Of a DNA stretch of 64,000 nt, positions 10,069 through 24,389 are shown one piece after another. The DNA lies in the NCBI RefSeq assembly GCF_026210795.1, contig NC_089452.1, forward strand, positions 2,108,001 to 2,172,000, read 5' to 3'. The number at the start of each line of letters is the position of its first letter. Position 1 is the stretch's first letter. The translations under genes were made by a program, and so were the position numbers. This DNA comes from Rhizophagus irregularis (taxonomy: Eukaryota > Glomeromycota > Glomeromycetes > Glomerales > Glomeraceae). A model generated the notes under the pieces. That model was given only the letters and a program-made list of their open reading frames with translations. It did no database searches and had not been told where the DNA came from.

Positions 10069-13000
10069 ATAAATAAAAAAATACGTCAACAAAAGACCAT
10101 TAATTAAATCAAATAAAATATGCTGCGTTATAAATATACTGCTGACAAATAAGAAAATACCATCGGTTCAGCTGTTCTTTTATATCTATTTTTCATTTTT
10201 TTTGAAGGAATAGCCTGATTTCCCTTTTATCACGTGTAGGAACCACTTCGGCTGAATCTGATACGTGAAATAAAGTTAAGACCGAAATAATAAGATCATA
10301 GTGAACATAGTGAACTTCCTATGTGTACATCACTATTAACAACTCTAAGGCACTGGGATTATGTAGGGAATTTTTCTGCGTTACAATAATTTTTAAAATT
10401 ATGTGGAATGTTCTTATTTCATCAAAGGTAAGAAGCTATATTGAACAAAATTTACCCCGGTACCATAATGATCATAATCCAAGGTGAACGTCCACAATAA
10501 CTACCATAGATACCTGAGACAAATGAAAATGAATTTGATTTAATTGACAAATAATATAATATTTCTACTCATTTAACAAACTATTGGATTTATATTCAGG
10601 CAAAATTATATTAATCATAATTAAGTCCTAAATTAGATAGATGAGTACATCACATATTTAATTAAAAAATTTAACATTATAGTTATACTATAGGTTAAAT
10701 ATTTTACTATTCTAGTTGGAGACTTGAGATTTATTATTTTCTGAGTATGGCTAGCCTGAATTTTTTTTCTTTTTCTTTGTAAATTTGAAAATTTTCTCTT
10801 CCGGTTTTTCCTTCAATTTTAGCTTATTTATATTAAAATGTGTAAAATTATGCGGAAGAAATTGCATGACGTGACATAATTTTATATTTTATGCATCTCG
10901 ACTATCTCGTATTTATAATCTATTGTCACACTACCTTTACACCATTACACTATTTTATTGAATATGCTTGAATTGAATACGAGTATAAATATAATATGCA
11001 TCTTGTGTTACCTCCAAGCATAATATTCTCTATATTTATAATTAAGAAAATATGATTGATATTTATAATACGGTATTATTTATTTTGAGTGGACATTTAT
11101 TATTATTATTATTATTATTACTTTATTGAATAAGTAGAGAAAAGGCGTTTTTTTTTTATTAGAAAATAAAATAAATATTTTTAACAAAATTATTTTTCAT
11201 TTTTTTCATATATACTGTATAATATGATATGTTAGACAAATTAACTTTGTATCGAGTATACAATTATTTCAGTATTTTCTATACAAAGTAATATCAAACT
11301 TATCAATGATGATGCAAGTCATGCAACTTCTTTCATATTTCTTTTTTTTTTAACTAAATTTGGAAACAACTCTTTGTCGTGTGGTATATTAAAAATAATT
11401 TTACTAATTCATTTGTTAACATGAAACATTTTTTTAAAAAAATATTGGTCGTTTAAATTATAAAATTAGGTAGAAAATCTAACTGCGAATCACCAATGCA
11501 CCTGCGAACATTTTGTTCTTGAATCTCTTTATTTGCCGTTGTGATAAGTTGAAACTGGGTAACATACGCAAATTCTACAATAATTATCAACTTTAGAGGG
11601 TGTCGTGAATACCTAGTAGGCGAAGGAACTACTAAAAGGACGACATTAAAGAAAAATTAACTTTCCTTTCATAGACACAATAATTGAAAACAAATTTGTA
11701 CGTTCCTTATGATACTATGAAGACCTGTTCTTTTCTTTATAATCTCTCCTCTTTCAAAAATTTGTAAAAGTTCCAAGATTTATTATACATTCTTGCAAAT
11801 AAAGCATAAACTTTGTTCATAAGTTGTTAATACAAAAAGGCTTTTTTATAATATTTTTTTTTTTAATTATTGTAAAATGATTAAAATGTTTATAATATCT
11901 GTAATACCGAAATCTAAAATATTAATATTAAAATGTCACGAAATTAGTTCAAGTTCTGCACGACCTTCATATGAAAGAACCATAATAGTATCATAATTGT
12001 TTAAATAAATTATTTACTTTAATAATAAATAATTTATTTGCTACAAATATTAAGCTTTTGGTAACGTAGTAAAATTGGCAAGAACAATTATAGATAAAAA
12101 AAATCCTCATTGAATGAGAACAAACAAGCAAAAAAAAATATCGTAAGAATATGAATAAAAATAAATTAAATGGAATTGTTTATAAAGCTGTTTTTATTAT
12201 TTGTGAACGTTTATTAAGTATGCTCACGTGTAACTAAATTTCTAGCGCAAACGGGAACTCGAAACTAAATATAAGAAAGCAAATTTACATTAGCATAAAT
12301 TTCAATCAACTCTCGCTTAAATTTACTTTAATGTAATCATGTTATATAGTGTTCCACAATCCGTCAAACGTAGTATGCACGTGACTGTGTTCAACGTTTC
12401 AAACTGATTTCAAGTAAATACATTTCAGGGGAAATAACGTAATAACGGGAGATAAATCTCCGTATTTTTCAGCAGAGCGGAATATTAGATAAATTCTATC
12501 ACAAAAGTTGATTGGCTGAGTTAAAATATAGAATTGGCGCACCGTGCACCGTGCACCGACATTTTACAGTACCAGTTACGCAAACGGGTAACGTAAAGAT
12601 ACTATCAGTTATTATATGATACAATTTTTCTTTATGATATCATTTGTGCAACTGCGAGTCAATAAAATTAATTTTTTTTTTTCAATATTTTAGTTAGGCC
12701 ATGATAGTTAATAGACATTATAGATTATGCATAATGAATAGCGAATACTTGAATAGTTGTTCTATCAATATCCATAAAAAGAAAAAAATTTCTATAATAT
12801 AAAAAAAAAAAATTTTTTTCTATACTTTTTATTTTTGATCTTTGTGTAATGTTTAAGGATCAAATATGCTGCAATGCTGCAATGCTGCAATCTATACAGC
12901 ACCAATAATGTACTGCATAGGATAACTGCATCTGTCGGATCATCAGATCGTCAGATCGGATTCCATGGTTTATTTCGAATCATCTGTAGGAACATTAGAA

Positions 13001-14640
13001 AATAATCTAAATAATCTTCAACCATAAGATCATTTCATATTCATTCATATTAAAATTTTTTTTTTCTTTAAGGAGAAATCTTTATAATATAAAGATTGTA
13101 GTATAAGAAGGATAATCAAACGGGTGTAACGAACCAGTTATTCGGATAGCCGGATTATCCCTGAACCGGAAAAATGGGTATATTCTTCCGGGATGACGAA
13201 TTACAGATGATCCGCGGATTGAAACACTGAAAATTACGCGTTAATCCAATTAAAATAAAGTATTTAAGGTTACCGTCATGAACGCCTCCACATTTTTAAC
13301 GCCCATGTAAATAATTACATATGATAATCCAAACCTCCTTTTTTTATAGAAACGAAAATTCTATGATAGAATTGGTTGAAACACAAAAAAAAAAATAAAT
13401 AAAAAAATAAAAAATTATTATATGTACATATTTTTTTTTAATAAAGGAAAAATTTATGAAACATCAAAATTTTATTTCATGTCAAAAAAAAAATTAATAA
13501 TAATAATAATACATAATATTAATAATAATAATAAAAAAAAACAAAAATAAAACAAAACTTTTTATCACATATTCAAGGAGGTTTGTTACACGGTTCGAAG
13601 AATGAAATAGAGTTACCCTTAAATCCGGATGAGGATGTACCAATTAAATTAAAAATAATCGACTTTTTTGTTACAATAATTTAATACTAATTCGAAAAAT
13701 TATTAAAATAAGTAATATTTATACATAAAAGGATATGAATTAACTAAAAAAAAAAAGATGATCCCGCTTTAAATAATGTAGCGCAAAAACTAACCAAATA
13801 TTTATTAAATTCAAAATCCAAATTACTAAAATAATCAGGAAAAATCAGGAAAAAAATATATATATATATTTTTTTTTATCGGCCGGAATATTTGTGAAAT
13901 TATTTACATTATTGATAAAAAAAAATTTGTCAGCATTATAAAAAATTTTCACGCGTACAATCTCAAAATAATCGGATAGATATTTTGAATTACAAAAGTT
14001 ATAAAAACATATAAAATGGACAAAATGGACACATTATATGTGATGATTTCATGTGATGAAGGGGGAGTTTATGGCGCAGTAAAACTGCATCAAATAACAC
14101 AAAGAATCACAAAAATTACCACGGGGGATATTCTCCGGATTTTTATTAAATCTTTGATAACATAATAATATTTACAGTGAAATGCAGGTACAATATTTTT
14201 GTGCGTACGGTAAGACATTAAGAAAGAAATTTGTTTGTAATACAAAGTAGTTTCGTTTACCATTTAGGCTAATAATCATTGTAAGGAATATCAATCAATT
14301 TTACAAAGAAATCGAAATAAATAAATAAAATAAAATAATATATTTGGTCCTTTTTTATTTATGGTAAACAATGAATCCATTTATAGCCTCATTCACCTTA
14401 CATTTTTTTTTTGTTTTTTATTTTACCCATGTATAAAGAAGTTTTTCTTTAAACACCAATAATAATTAAATATCTTTTTTTTACCGTACTGTACGTATGT
14501 ATTTTATGTATGTACATGGTTAATCATTTCAAAGAGAAATATAAAGTCAATCATACAAAAAAAAGAAAATCCCTTTTACTAGACAATCCTTGTTTATATA
14601 TTAAAAAAAAAAATAAATAAATATTTAATTTTGATTTGTA
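10069..14640. other. Long AT-rich intergenic stretch
   Basis: No convincing coding frame on either strand. It contains poly-A/T tracts, ATT and ATA microsatellites (about 11099-11121 and 13491-13530) and a short CACCGTG tandem near 12540-12557. The last few hundred bases are upstream of the methyltransferase gene. Confidence 0.5.
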
Positions 14641-14657
14641 TATAAAAAGTATAAAAG
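14641..14657 (+). promoter_or_regulatory. Probable TATA boxes of the methyltransferase gene
   Basis: TATAAAA at 14641 and TATAAAAG at 14650 lie 112-128 bp before the start codon at 14769, followed by a pyrimidine-rich leader. Position and sequence suit a core promoter; no direct evidence. Confidence 0.4.
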
Positions 14658-14768
14658 TAGCTCCTGAAAAATGTTCTCAGAAAAGTAAACATTCTTTTTT
14701 TTCCTCCTCAAAAAATTTTTTTTTTCATTTAGATATTAATCATCTAACGTCATTACCTTAATTTTACC

Positions 14769-15957
14769 ATGGGTAAACAACAATCGAAACCCTCCAAACC
14801 CTCCAAAAACAATAATTCCGCACCTTCCACACCATCAACAATAGAACATCAAAAAGTTTATAAGCCACATAATTATTACGATCCTTTGCCACCACCAAAT
14901 TCTAAGATATTTTATTATAAAGAAAACCGCAGATATCCAAATTTAAATAATGTAAATTATTTATACCCTGTTGATGACAATGAAAGTGATAGAATACAAG
15001 ATCATCATTATATTTATCGTTATATTTGGGATAATAATTTCTCTGCTCCCGTACATGATTTATTAAATTCACATGGTTCACAAATACTTGATATCGGGTA
15101 AGTTTTTAATTTTGATTTTTGGAATTTTTGGAATAATTTAACAAAAAATTAAAAAATACTTACGCTTTTTTTTTTAAAACAGATGCGGACCCGCAACTTG
15201 GACATTAGAGGTAGCTACAGAATACCAAAGATCAAGATTTACGGGTATTGATATTGCACCTACGTATCCGATTCATACGAAGCCACATAATGTTGAATTT
15301 CTTCAAGCAAATATATTAAATGGCTTACCATATGCAGATAACACATTTGATTACGTTTTCTGCAGATTTATGATTTTTGCCTTCACATTAAAAGATTGGG
15401 AATTTGTAATTAAAGAAATCACTAGAGTTTGTAAAGTTGGCGGTTATATAGAATTTATGGAAAAAGATATTCAATTTTGGAATGAAGGAAACTTTACAAA
15501 GAAGGCAAGATCATGGTGTAAGTAATTCAAGTTTATATTTATATGCATTTTATATCTTTATATTTATTTATTTATAATAATTTTTTTTCTTTTAATAGTC
15601 GCAGAAGAATTAAGAACGAAAAAGAATGTTGAAACAATAATTTCACCAAAAATTCAACAATTTATTTCTGAAACGAAACATTTTTCAGAAATTAATCACG
15701 CAGAAAGATGTGTTCCAATTGGTGAATGGGGTGGTAATATAGGCAAATTTTATGAATTTATTTATAAATGGGGAGCAAAGAATTTAAAAAAGGCGATAAA
15801 AGACTGCGGTAATTCTGAAACCGATTGGGATTTAATTGTTGATAAATGTGTTAAAGAATTAAGTGAGAATAATGGTTATGATAAAGTTCATAGAATTTGG
15901 GCCAAAAAAGAAGAATTTCAACCTGATATGGAAAGTAAAGTAATTGAAGAAAAATAA
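14769..15957 (+). CDS. Class I SAM-dependent methyltransferase, three exons
   Basis: The model joins 14769-15097, 15183-15517 and 15599-15957 (1,023 nt, 340 residues), with GTAAGT donors, CAG/TAG acceptors and phases that fit. The first intron splits motif I, which reads ILDIG then CGPATWTLEVA, the SAM-binding glycine loop. A following acidic residue (GIDIAP) and the VFCRFMIFAF region fit a Rossmann-type methyltransferase of the UbiE/Methyltransf_25 kind. The N-terminal 25 residues are Lys/Ser/Pro-rich and probably disordered. The substrate cannot be told; related fungal proteins are usually called TAM domain methyltransferases. ATG 14769 is the first in frame, behind a TATA-like promoter. 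Confidence 0.88.
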
Positions 15958-18570
15958 AATTTTTCTTTCTTTTCTTTACTTTTTCTTTCTTTTCTTCTTT
16001 CTCTTTTTTTATTAAGGAAAAATAATTTCTTTTTTTTAAGTTTATTATTACTGCACATAATAATTGTGTGGGTAATTAATTAATTATGCTTTAAATAATA
16101 AGATGAAATTTTTTATGAATATTCCTTTAGCAGAAAGGTAAAAAAAAAATAATACAAGTACATCAAAGTACTTACATAATTAAATTAAAAAAGTTCAAAT
16201 GTCTTTGTTTATGCAAGTTTATTAAGTGCATAAAGATCAATGTTACGAAAATACAAGAATTTGTAATATAGTATGTATTGTATTATTGTATGTACTTTAT
16301 GTAAGCGTACATTTTATAAGTTACAGATTTACAAATATATAAAACCCGAATTTTAATAAATAAAGTAAATTGAATTATTTTAATTAATTTAAAATTATAT
16401 TGCGAAACAATTAAAAATTGACATTTTACCAATTTTTCCCATTCGAATAATTTATCTTAAAGTAGTAACTCAAATATATATATGTATATATGTATATATA
16501 TGGAAGTTCCGAAGTTTTAATTAATTAATTTATAATTTATTCATTGTTCGAAGTTTTAAGCGGAGAACTTAATTTATACGCCGTACCAAAAATTATTGCT
16601 GATTCTTACTTAAAAATAAATATATTTCTACTGCGGTTAATTTTCTTTAAACAGGGGATACACGTACCGCAGTAAAATATTATTTATTACATTATTTTGA
16701 ATTTAATCGCTTTTTTACGTTAAAAACATTCATTAAATAGATATATTAAGTAATGACCGGAAGAAATTAATTTAAAAAAATAATTATTATGAATTGAAAT
16801 GTTTGATTTACTTTATTATTTATTTATTTTTTTTTATTATTATTTTCGTTCGTTTTTTTTTAAATTACCAATGTTAAAATTAATCTATATATATTTGTTT
16901 GTAATCTATTTTTAATTTCAATCCAATTATTAATACCATTTATTTTATAATTATATAATAATTAATATTAAAAAAAATAAATGTGATCAAAATTTCCATA
17001 TTCGGTTCAATTTGTCGATATTTTGAATTTTTATATTACAATTGTTATACAAATAAAACAACACATGCAACATAATGTGATCTTGATATGACCAATGCTT
17101 TTAACGATCTAAAGTTTTTTATTATTATCTATTGGCACAAGTTAATGTCGCCATAGTTACAGGATTATTATTATATATAAAGTTTTTGTACTGCACCTCG
17201 GAATAAATTCAAGATCTCAATAAAATCCGCGGTTTTTTTTTTTGAAAAAAATTTTTAAAAAAAAATTTTTCCTTTTTTTAAAAAAAATGTGACACATCAA
17301 AATTAATCGTAACATTTCTTACTTTTCATATTTGTCTAATTTTATCCAGATTTTCCAATATATATCTGATATTGTTAATAATAATATATTTAAATTATTT
17401 ACCGTTTTCTACCCGGTATTTATGATACTGTATGCGAAAAACAATGGGGTACAAAAACAAATATTATCTGGCAACGGATATAGATATAAATTCTCAATCC
17501 GTATGTACAAATTTTTCCATAGGACCAATTATATAATATGTTTATCGTTACATTTGTTATTAAATATATTGTAAACAAGATTTTTTTTTAAAGTGTGACA
17601 AACTTTAAATTTTATTCCATGTAAACATAAGTTATTTTTTTTTTTTTGAAACCTAAAAAAAAAAAAAAAAAATATTCAAATATTATTAATTGCGTAAAAT
17701 TTTTTTTAAATTTTATTGGTTTGAGTTAACATTTTTAGTGATAGTATAGTCCAATAATTATGCATTATTAAGCCAGGTTTTAGGATTGATTCCATGATTT
17801 TTTCGGACTTGGTTACACTGCTAAGACAGATTCTCACCCAACTGACAAATGAAAAAAAAAAACTTTATTCAACTATCTAAGTTTGTACACAAACATTTTT
17901 TTTCTTTCTTCTGTATATGAACTCAAAAGTGATTGGTTGTTTTTTTTATAAAGAAATAAAAAAAAAGACTTTCCAACCAATAAATATAATATATATAATC
18001 ACGCCCAATTCATTCACATCTTATAAGTTATAACCATATCTTCGTAGTTATCGAGTGATTGTAAATAATATGATTATATATTTGTTAAACGTCACTCCGT
18101 AACGTTAACCAACGTAAATTATCGCATGATTAATGCAGATTATGCTTTACATAAAATTTTATGTAATAATTAACTTTTCTTAATATATATATAAATATAT
18201 ATTTAATTAATTTTTAACTTAGAAATTACTATAAATACTAATCATTCATTGAGTTGATTTGAAATTTTATAACAGACTAACTTGAAATTCAATATTGAAA
18301 CGAACGAATGAAAATCCTATAATAAATATTTATTTTTAACCAATTGATATTCAATATTTGTATTTATTTAATATTTAATTTAAACAAAGTTTCAAAATAT
18401 TTCGATGCATTTAAGCTAAATATATAATAAAGAAAAGTAAAAAGAACGTTAAAAAGGTTATGTATAAAATATATATGAATGTTAAAAAAAAATGGTTATA
18501 TGGTTATAATAAAGAAACGCGTGCTTTACGAAAAAGAATATTAGAAGTATGTTACAAAATAATTAACAAC
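15958..18570. other. AT-rich intergenic stretch
   Basis: Contains the 3' flank of the methyltransferase gene, TA microsatellites near 16476-16502, and many homopolymer runs. The frame at 17332-17574 lacks an ATG start and has biased, hydrophobic content; I do not call it a gene. Nothing else seen. Confidence 0.5.
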
Positions 18571-19514
18571 TTAGATTGAGAAATATTCACTACGTAATTC
18601 TGGTAGATGTCGACAAGTTGCTCCATGTTGACATTTTGCACATAATTTTCTTATATGAGGCTTTTCGCTGTCCGATAATTCAAGAGGTTTGTAATTAGAG
18701 ATGGTGCAGTTATCATTATTATTTTTCTTACATTTCTTACAATTTTGCATAAAAAAATCGCCTTGAACCAAATGCTTTTGTTCTATAAACTTTTGAAGTG
18801 AAACCCAAGTATAAGCGCTACTCCATCTATTTTGACAATTCAAGCATTTCCAATTGCCGAAAACTCTATAATGATTATTCCATTCCAAGTGACGGGTTAT
18901 TTCGATGGTGGGATCTTTCTATAAAAGTTTTAATTTTTTTAGTATAGTACAATACAAAAAATTTTCGCACCGTATTTAAAAAAAGGTAAACTCCCTTTCG
19001 AATTGTATGATGGACATTGCAGCCGAAAACTCGTGATTAAATTCATTTTTCTCGTTCCGTCATCTTTATTACATTTCTCACAGCGCTTCCAAAAAAAAAC
19101 TGTACATAATTTTCGGAATTTCCAGATACTTTCTGAGTATATCGTTTGTATATTGAATTTTCCATTCATGTTTCTTTTCACATAACCAATACCCATGTAC
19201 TATATAATTATTGTTATTTACTAAGTGACGGATGATTTCGATAATCTAGGGGGAAAAAATTAGAAATTTTTTTATTTCACTAAAAACTTTTACATTATTT
19301 GTTCTGTGTAATATGTGAACGATATCATGAATTCATAATTAATTTAACTACTTACTTGTTGTTGTTCCTCTCGTTCTCGTTCTTCGGACCTCTTACGTAT
19401 TCTCATAATCGGAATCTGTAAAAATAATTCTTTTTCAGCATTTTCATTTCCTCTTTTACCACAATTTTCATCCCATTTAACGCTAACTTCTTTATTATTA
19501 AAGATATTCTCCAT
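18571..19514 (-). CDS. 3CxxC-type zinc-finger protein, possibly damaged copy
   Basis: Exon 19514-19356 (ATG, Arg/Glu-rich end, donor GTAAGT) and exon 18918-18571 are clear. The latter encodes a zf-3CxxC-like segment: FGNWKC..C, W.SAYTW.SLQKF, CKKCKK, CAKCQ and C..L. It closely resembles the intact neighbour ending at 21189. The middle part, starting at 19245 (IIEI.RHLV), runs into stop codons near 19085. Either it is decayed, or it is skipped early using a GTACAT donor near 19202, which would keep phase 0. The family binds zinc through CxxC pairs; in animals related RTP proteins help receptor transport, but no such role is implied here. The C-terminal exon is well supported; the whole gene is uncertain. 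Confidence 0.6.
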
Positions 19515-21188
19515 GATTTAACATATTTCTGCAATTACGAAATACGAATGTATTTTTCTTTTTTTTCAAAAAAGAGTTGGTGCTTTGGTGGGAAAGTGAC
19601 TAAAATAGGGAATAACATTAAATATTAGTTTATTCTCTATTTAGTTAAATCTAATTCGATTAATTTTATTGATTCGTAGTCACGTGAATTACGTTTTTTA
19701 TTTGAGGATTTTAAACTTTTTTAAACAATTAAGGAAAAATGACGCACCGCTCAGTCGAAAGACCTTTTTTAAAATATTAAATCTTTATAACTTTACACGT
19801 ACGCCACAATTCTTAGTAACCATTTTAAAGCGCTGTAACACAAAAATAAGTATAAGCGGATAAAACAAAATACCGTATTTTTGATTTAGTGTATTGAAAC
19901 CTAAAATCAATTAATATGTGTTAATCTTTGCATAAAATAAAATAAAACGGTCGTCTTCTCGTTCTGTTAACAAAAAATATATAGCAACGAAAAGAAATTA
20001 AGCTTCCACTCACACTAATTAACTGTAATTTTCACGATCATTTCTCAACATTTACATTTATTATCCTGACGGTCGATCTTTTTCGTCTTAAATAGCAACT
20101 TTCCAATGTACAAAGAGAACGTGTTATTGTTCGTGGTCATTTTGAAGCCTTTCTTCGCAAACTTGAGAAAAAATTTATGATACTAGAGCAGCAGGTTACA
20201 ATTATAATACATTGATATAAGAGTTCCTATGAACTGGAAGATCAACTTGTAAAACCTCTTACAACGAACGTACTAATCGATCGTTAGTTGAAACTATTCG
20301 GTGTTGAAGTTGATAATAAATCTCATAATTGGAGATAGTTCCAACTAGAAACAAACAAGTATTGAAAGGATTTTATATTACTTGGAAATCTAACTGGTAT
20401 ATACAGTACATTACTCAGTGTATAATTTTTATATATATTTATTTATTTATTGCTTTTTATAAAGAGAACGTAATATTTAATTATAAGTATACCCAAAAGT
20501 CAACATAAAACAAAATTGATTTTGAATCCGAGATATTTCATTATGGTATTCCATTCATGATAATGTACAATGGAATAAGGATATCGATAAATAGGTCATA
20601 GTTTTAAAATATTACCATAATCCATTTCTTATTTGATATGAGCTTCAACGGTAATTTGACAGAAGCGTTTTCGAAAATACTAGTCTAAATAGCCTGAATA
20701 TATTAAATGAAAGTTCGTCTTGTTTAAATGATGAATTTAAAAATTTTGGTTAAACAATTATTTGAAGTAAGCGCACATTCATATCGTCGTACGACTTTTT
20801 ATAATGTAAAAAAATTGTTGTAAGTACTAAATTTAATTTTTTCGTCACAATCAGCAATTCACCTTTCTCAAGTGTCAACCCATATAAAAAAACAATCATG
20901 AAACGTATTATATTTAGAATAAAGAAATAAGAAGATTTTATTTAAAAGAATAATAATTGAAAAAAAAATTTCATTAACAGAACACAACATTCGGTTGAAC
21001 TCGTCAGCCGAGCATGGACTCAAGCCAATTGAACAATGATAGTGTTATATATAGTATTAGTAAATAAAGAAAGCAAAACAACCCTTGCCAATTTTACCAA
21101 AAATACAATGAGCAAAAAAATATTTGATAAAAAAAATCATAAATTCTTTCCTGACTAGCTTGTACTGTATTATTACTATAATTTGGCA
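19515..21188. other. Intergenic between two zinc-finger copies
   Basis: AT-rich. A 39-codon Glu/Arg/Lys-rich frame at 20096-20215 has no start and no partner exons. No other coding or repeat structure that I can support. Confidence 0.4.
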
Positions 21189-22786
21189 TCATATGTACTG
21201 ATATCCAAAGTAGGTGCCGCTTTCAAAACACTCATAGCCACGCTTACATTTTTCACATAAATGCCTTTTGTGCTCTCCACTCTCCGATCGTACTAAAGGT
21301 TTGTAACTCGAGATAATGCCATCGTTACCGCACGTTCGTTCCTTGCACTTCTGCATAACATAATCACCCTTTAAACATTGTTTTCCTGTAGCTTTCGTTA
21401 TAAACTTTTGAAGCGATATCCAAGTATAGGCGCTCCTCCATTTCTTTTGACAACGCGAACACTTCCAATTACCGAATACTCTGTAATAGTGATTCCATAC
21501 TAGGTGGCGGATTATCTCTAGATCGGGCTTCTATTGAGTGACAAATTTTAGTAGAATTTTTTTTGCATTTCAAAAACAAAAATATTTGCAATCACAACTT
21601 GACCTACATTTGAATTTTCTGACGTGTACAATAAGAAACTCGAAATCAGGTTTTCATGATTATTTTCGCAAGCCTGAAAAAATTCTAACCATCCTGTCCG
21701 CCTTTCCGAAATTACTTCTAGACTCTTTTTAAGTAATTCTTGATCATACCGTTTTCGCCATTCGAGTTTGCAATTGTTTTCAGTTTGCCATTTCCTTTTA
21801 AATTTATTTCGACACTCCATTACACTTTGGCATTGTGATTTGTGTTTACATTTACCACTATATAATAATTGCAAATCATCTAACTTATTTCTGTATTCGC
21901 ATTTTTCTCTTGATATACATTGCAGCGGCTTTTTGTGTTCGCATTTCCATTGATGACAAAACCAATAGCCATGAACTATATAACTCTTATTATGGACTAG
22001 GTTACGGACAATTTCGATAATCTATGAGATAAATATTAACAGAATGTAAAGATAATTCTCTGAAATGAAATTCACTACACATATATGTATATATATTTGC
22101 ACAAATTAACCTACTTGTTCTTTTTCTAATTCGTACATTTTTTTGATTCTTTCGATTTTTAATCTGCCGAATTTTTTTTCAATCAGTTCGTATTTTCTTT
22201 CAACCTGTAATTTTTCTAGTTCGTATGTACTTTCAGCCTGTTCTTTTTCTAGTTCATAATTTTTTTCAACCCGTTCTTTTTCTAGTTCATATTTTCTTTC
22301 AATTCTCTCGTTTTTCAATCTGTTGTATTTTCTTTTAACTTTTTCTTTTTCTAGTTCATATTTTCTCTCGACCTGCTCTTTTTCTAGTTCGTATATTCTT
22401 TCAATCTGTTCTTTTTCTAGTTCATATTTTTTTTCGATTTCCTCGATTTCAAATCTGAAACTTTCGGTAACATTCAATAGTGAGGCATAACATTCTTCCC
22501 AATTAAATGGAGTGTCCCAATTACTTTCTTCCAGATCATTCATTGGAAAATCCCAACCACCTATTGTAACTGGAGTATCACTTTCTTCCAAATAACTAAC
22601 TGGGAAATTCCATCCACCTAATGTGAATGACGTATCATTTTCTTCCAAACTATTCACTGGGCTACTTATTGTGACTAGGGCAATATTTTCCTCCAAGTTG
22701 GACACTACACATTCATTAATTAAAGTATTACTTTTATCACATTCTGTGGTATCTTGACAATTTTCTTTTTCCGACATTTGTTTCAA
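21189..22786 (-). CDS. Coiled-coil protein with C-terminal 3CxxC-type zinc finger
   Basis: The model joins 22786-22115, 22021-21608 and 21530-21189: 1,428 nt, 475 residues, introns GTAGGT...AG, phases consistent. Residues about 20-95 hold three copies of a LEE.(N/D)..(V/I/F)T.GGW.FP-type repeat. Residues about 110-224 form a charged coiled coil built on YELEKEQ(V/I)ER repeats. Exon 2 opens IIEIVRNLV..HGYWFCHQWKC and has several Cys. Exon 3 opens EIIRHLVW..YRVFGNWKCSRC and has the CxxC pairs of the zf-3CxxC family (NWKCSRCQKKW, CLKGDYVMQKC, CEKCKRG). The two Cys-rich exons look like an internal duplication. The coiled coil suggests self-association; function unknown. It is the intact member of a three-copy cluster. 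Confidence 0.82.
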
Positions 22787-24389
22787 TTAATAATTTGGAA
22801 AAAAAGAACGATCATGAGAATCATGTAAAAAATTAGTCTAAACAAATATATATAATTAATGTCATGTGAATATCGTTTTCAGTTGTTTCGGTTAAATAAA
22901 GGGCCGGACATAAAATTATATTACAGGTAGTACAAAATATACAAAATATACAAATTTTTTTTTAAAATTTTTTTTTTTTGGTAAATATATATATCGTTTC
23001 CATAATCGTATTTTGTAAAATCATGAAAGAAATATAACATAATTTTAATTATGAATTATTATGTTGTACTGTATACAGTAATTTAATTTGTTCAACATTA
23101 TTATTAACTAAAAATAGTAATTATTCGTGAAATTATGATTATTATTATTGATGATCAATCTTTGGTTATTTTTTTTCAACTGTAGCATTTGTATATTAAA
23201 TTATTATAATTTATTTTTATCGATATAATCGACTTATTTTCTCTCTTATATTACCATTTTAATGTTGCTCGATCAAATTTATGAATATGAAGCCGAAAAG
23301 GCTTAATTTTAATGTATTTTTTTCACGTTTATTCTTTTTATTTATATCGTTAAATAAGAGTTTTATAAATGGTGCCATGGCGAGGGTATAGTCAGGATTG
23401 CCAGATTATTTTTATGCTAAGGACAACTAAATTACGACATACCAATCTCATGTTAGCGTCAAATTTGCCACAGTGAACTTATGATGCTCACGTGGCAATA
23501 ATTTTTTAACTCAAACTCTTAAAAGTTAAAAGTAACGTTATGATTAGGACAATTAAAAAGAATTTTATTTCACCTTATTTTAGCTCGTGTGTTTTGTTGT
23601 CTATAGTATATAAATAAATACACTCAGCTATACTTAACCAATAATCATCATGAAAAAATGGCAATCGAAGATATCTCCATATAAGTATAACGACCCAATC
23701 CGAGTTTTTTATTAAATTTTTTGTAACTGTAAATTCTTACATTCTGCATTTATGAGAAAAACATGGGATTAGATCATGAAATTAATTTTTTAAAATAAAA
23801 AAAAGTTATTATATTTCTATTTTCATTCTAAACTGCCTACAGTATATCTTATTATTACAAAATTCTTTTTTGTTCATTTCATCATTTTCTTTTTTTTCTT
23901 GAATAACTTTGAATAAAATATTATAATAAATAATTTTCTTTGATTTATCACTTAATAATTTGTCTTCATCACATGAGATGACTACTGAATTTGGAAGTAT
24001 GATGTATTTTGTATTAATGATAGCTTCCATGAAAGTAAAAGATAATTACTGCAAAAAAAATTATTTTGTGATTTAAGTACAGTACTTGATAATATTTTCT
24101 TTCAATTTAGTTTAATGTTCTCTCGCTAAGATGAACTTACCTTTGCGCAACGCTGAGGTTTATGTAATAACATTCTTTATCGAAAGATCTTTTCGAAAAA
24201 GAAAATAAATCAAGAATTTTAGGTCATATTTCCTATCTTAACTTGATGTACGATGATTTTTACTATTATTGCATCATTATTTTTACAAAACTATCGTTAG
24301 AAAACGACTATTTGCAATTAATCTCACTATCTGAACAATTTGCATGTTTGCATATTATTGTTTTTTATATTCTATACAATCTTCTTATT
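22787..24389. other. Intergenic with one small open frame
   Basis: Mostly AT-rich. A 73-codon minus-strand frame (24030-23809, ATG start) encodes a Lys/Ile-rich product with an IILPNSVVISCDEDKL segment. It could be a small gene or an exon relic, and I do not recognise it. No other signal. Confidence 0.3.

Noticed and set aside
17332-17574. 80-codon frame as a gene
   Set aside because: No ATG at the start, hydrophobic low-complexity content, no partner exon.
20096-20215. Glu/Arg-rich 39-codon frame as an exon
   Set aside because: In-frame stop just upstream, no start codon, no credible splice partners.
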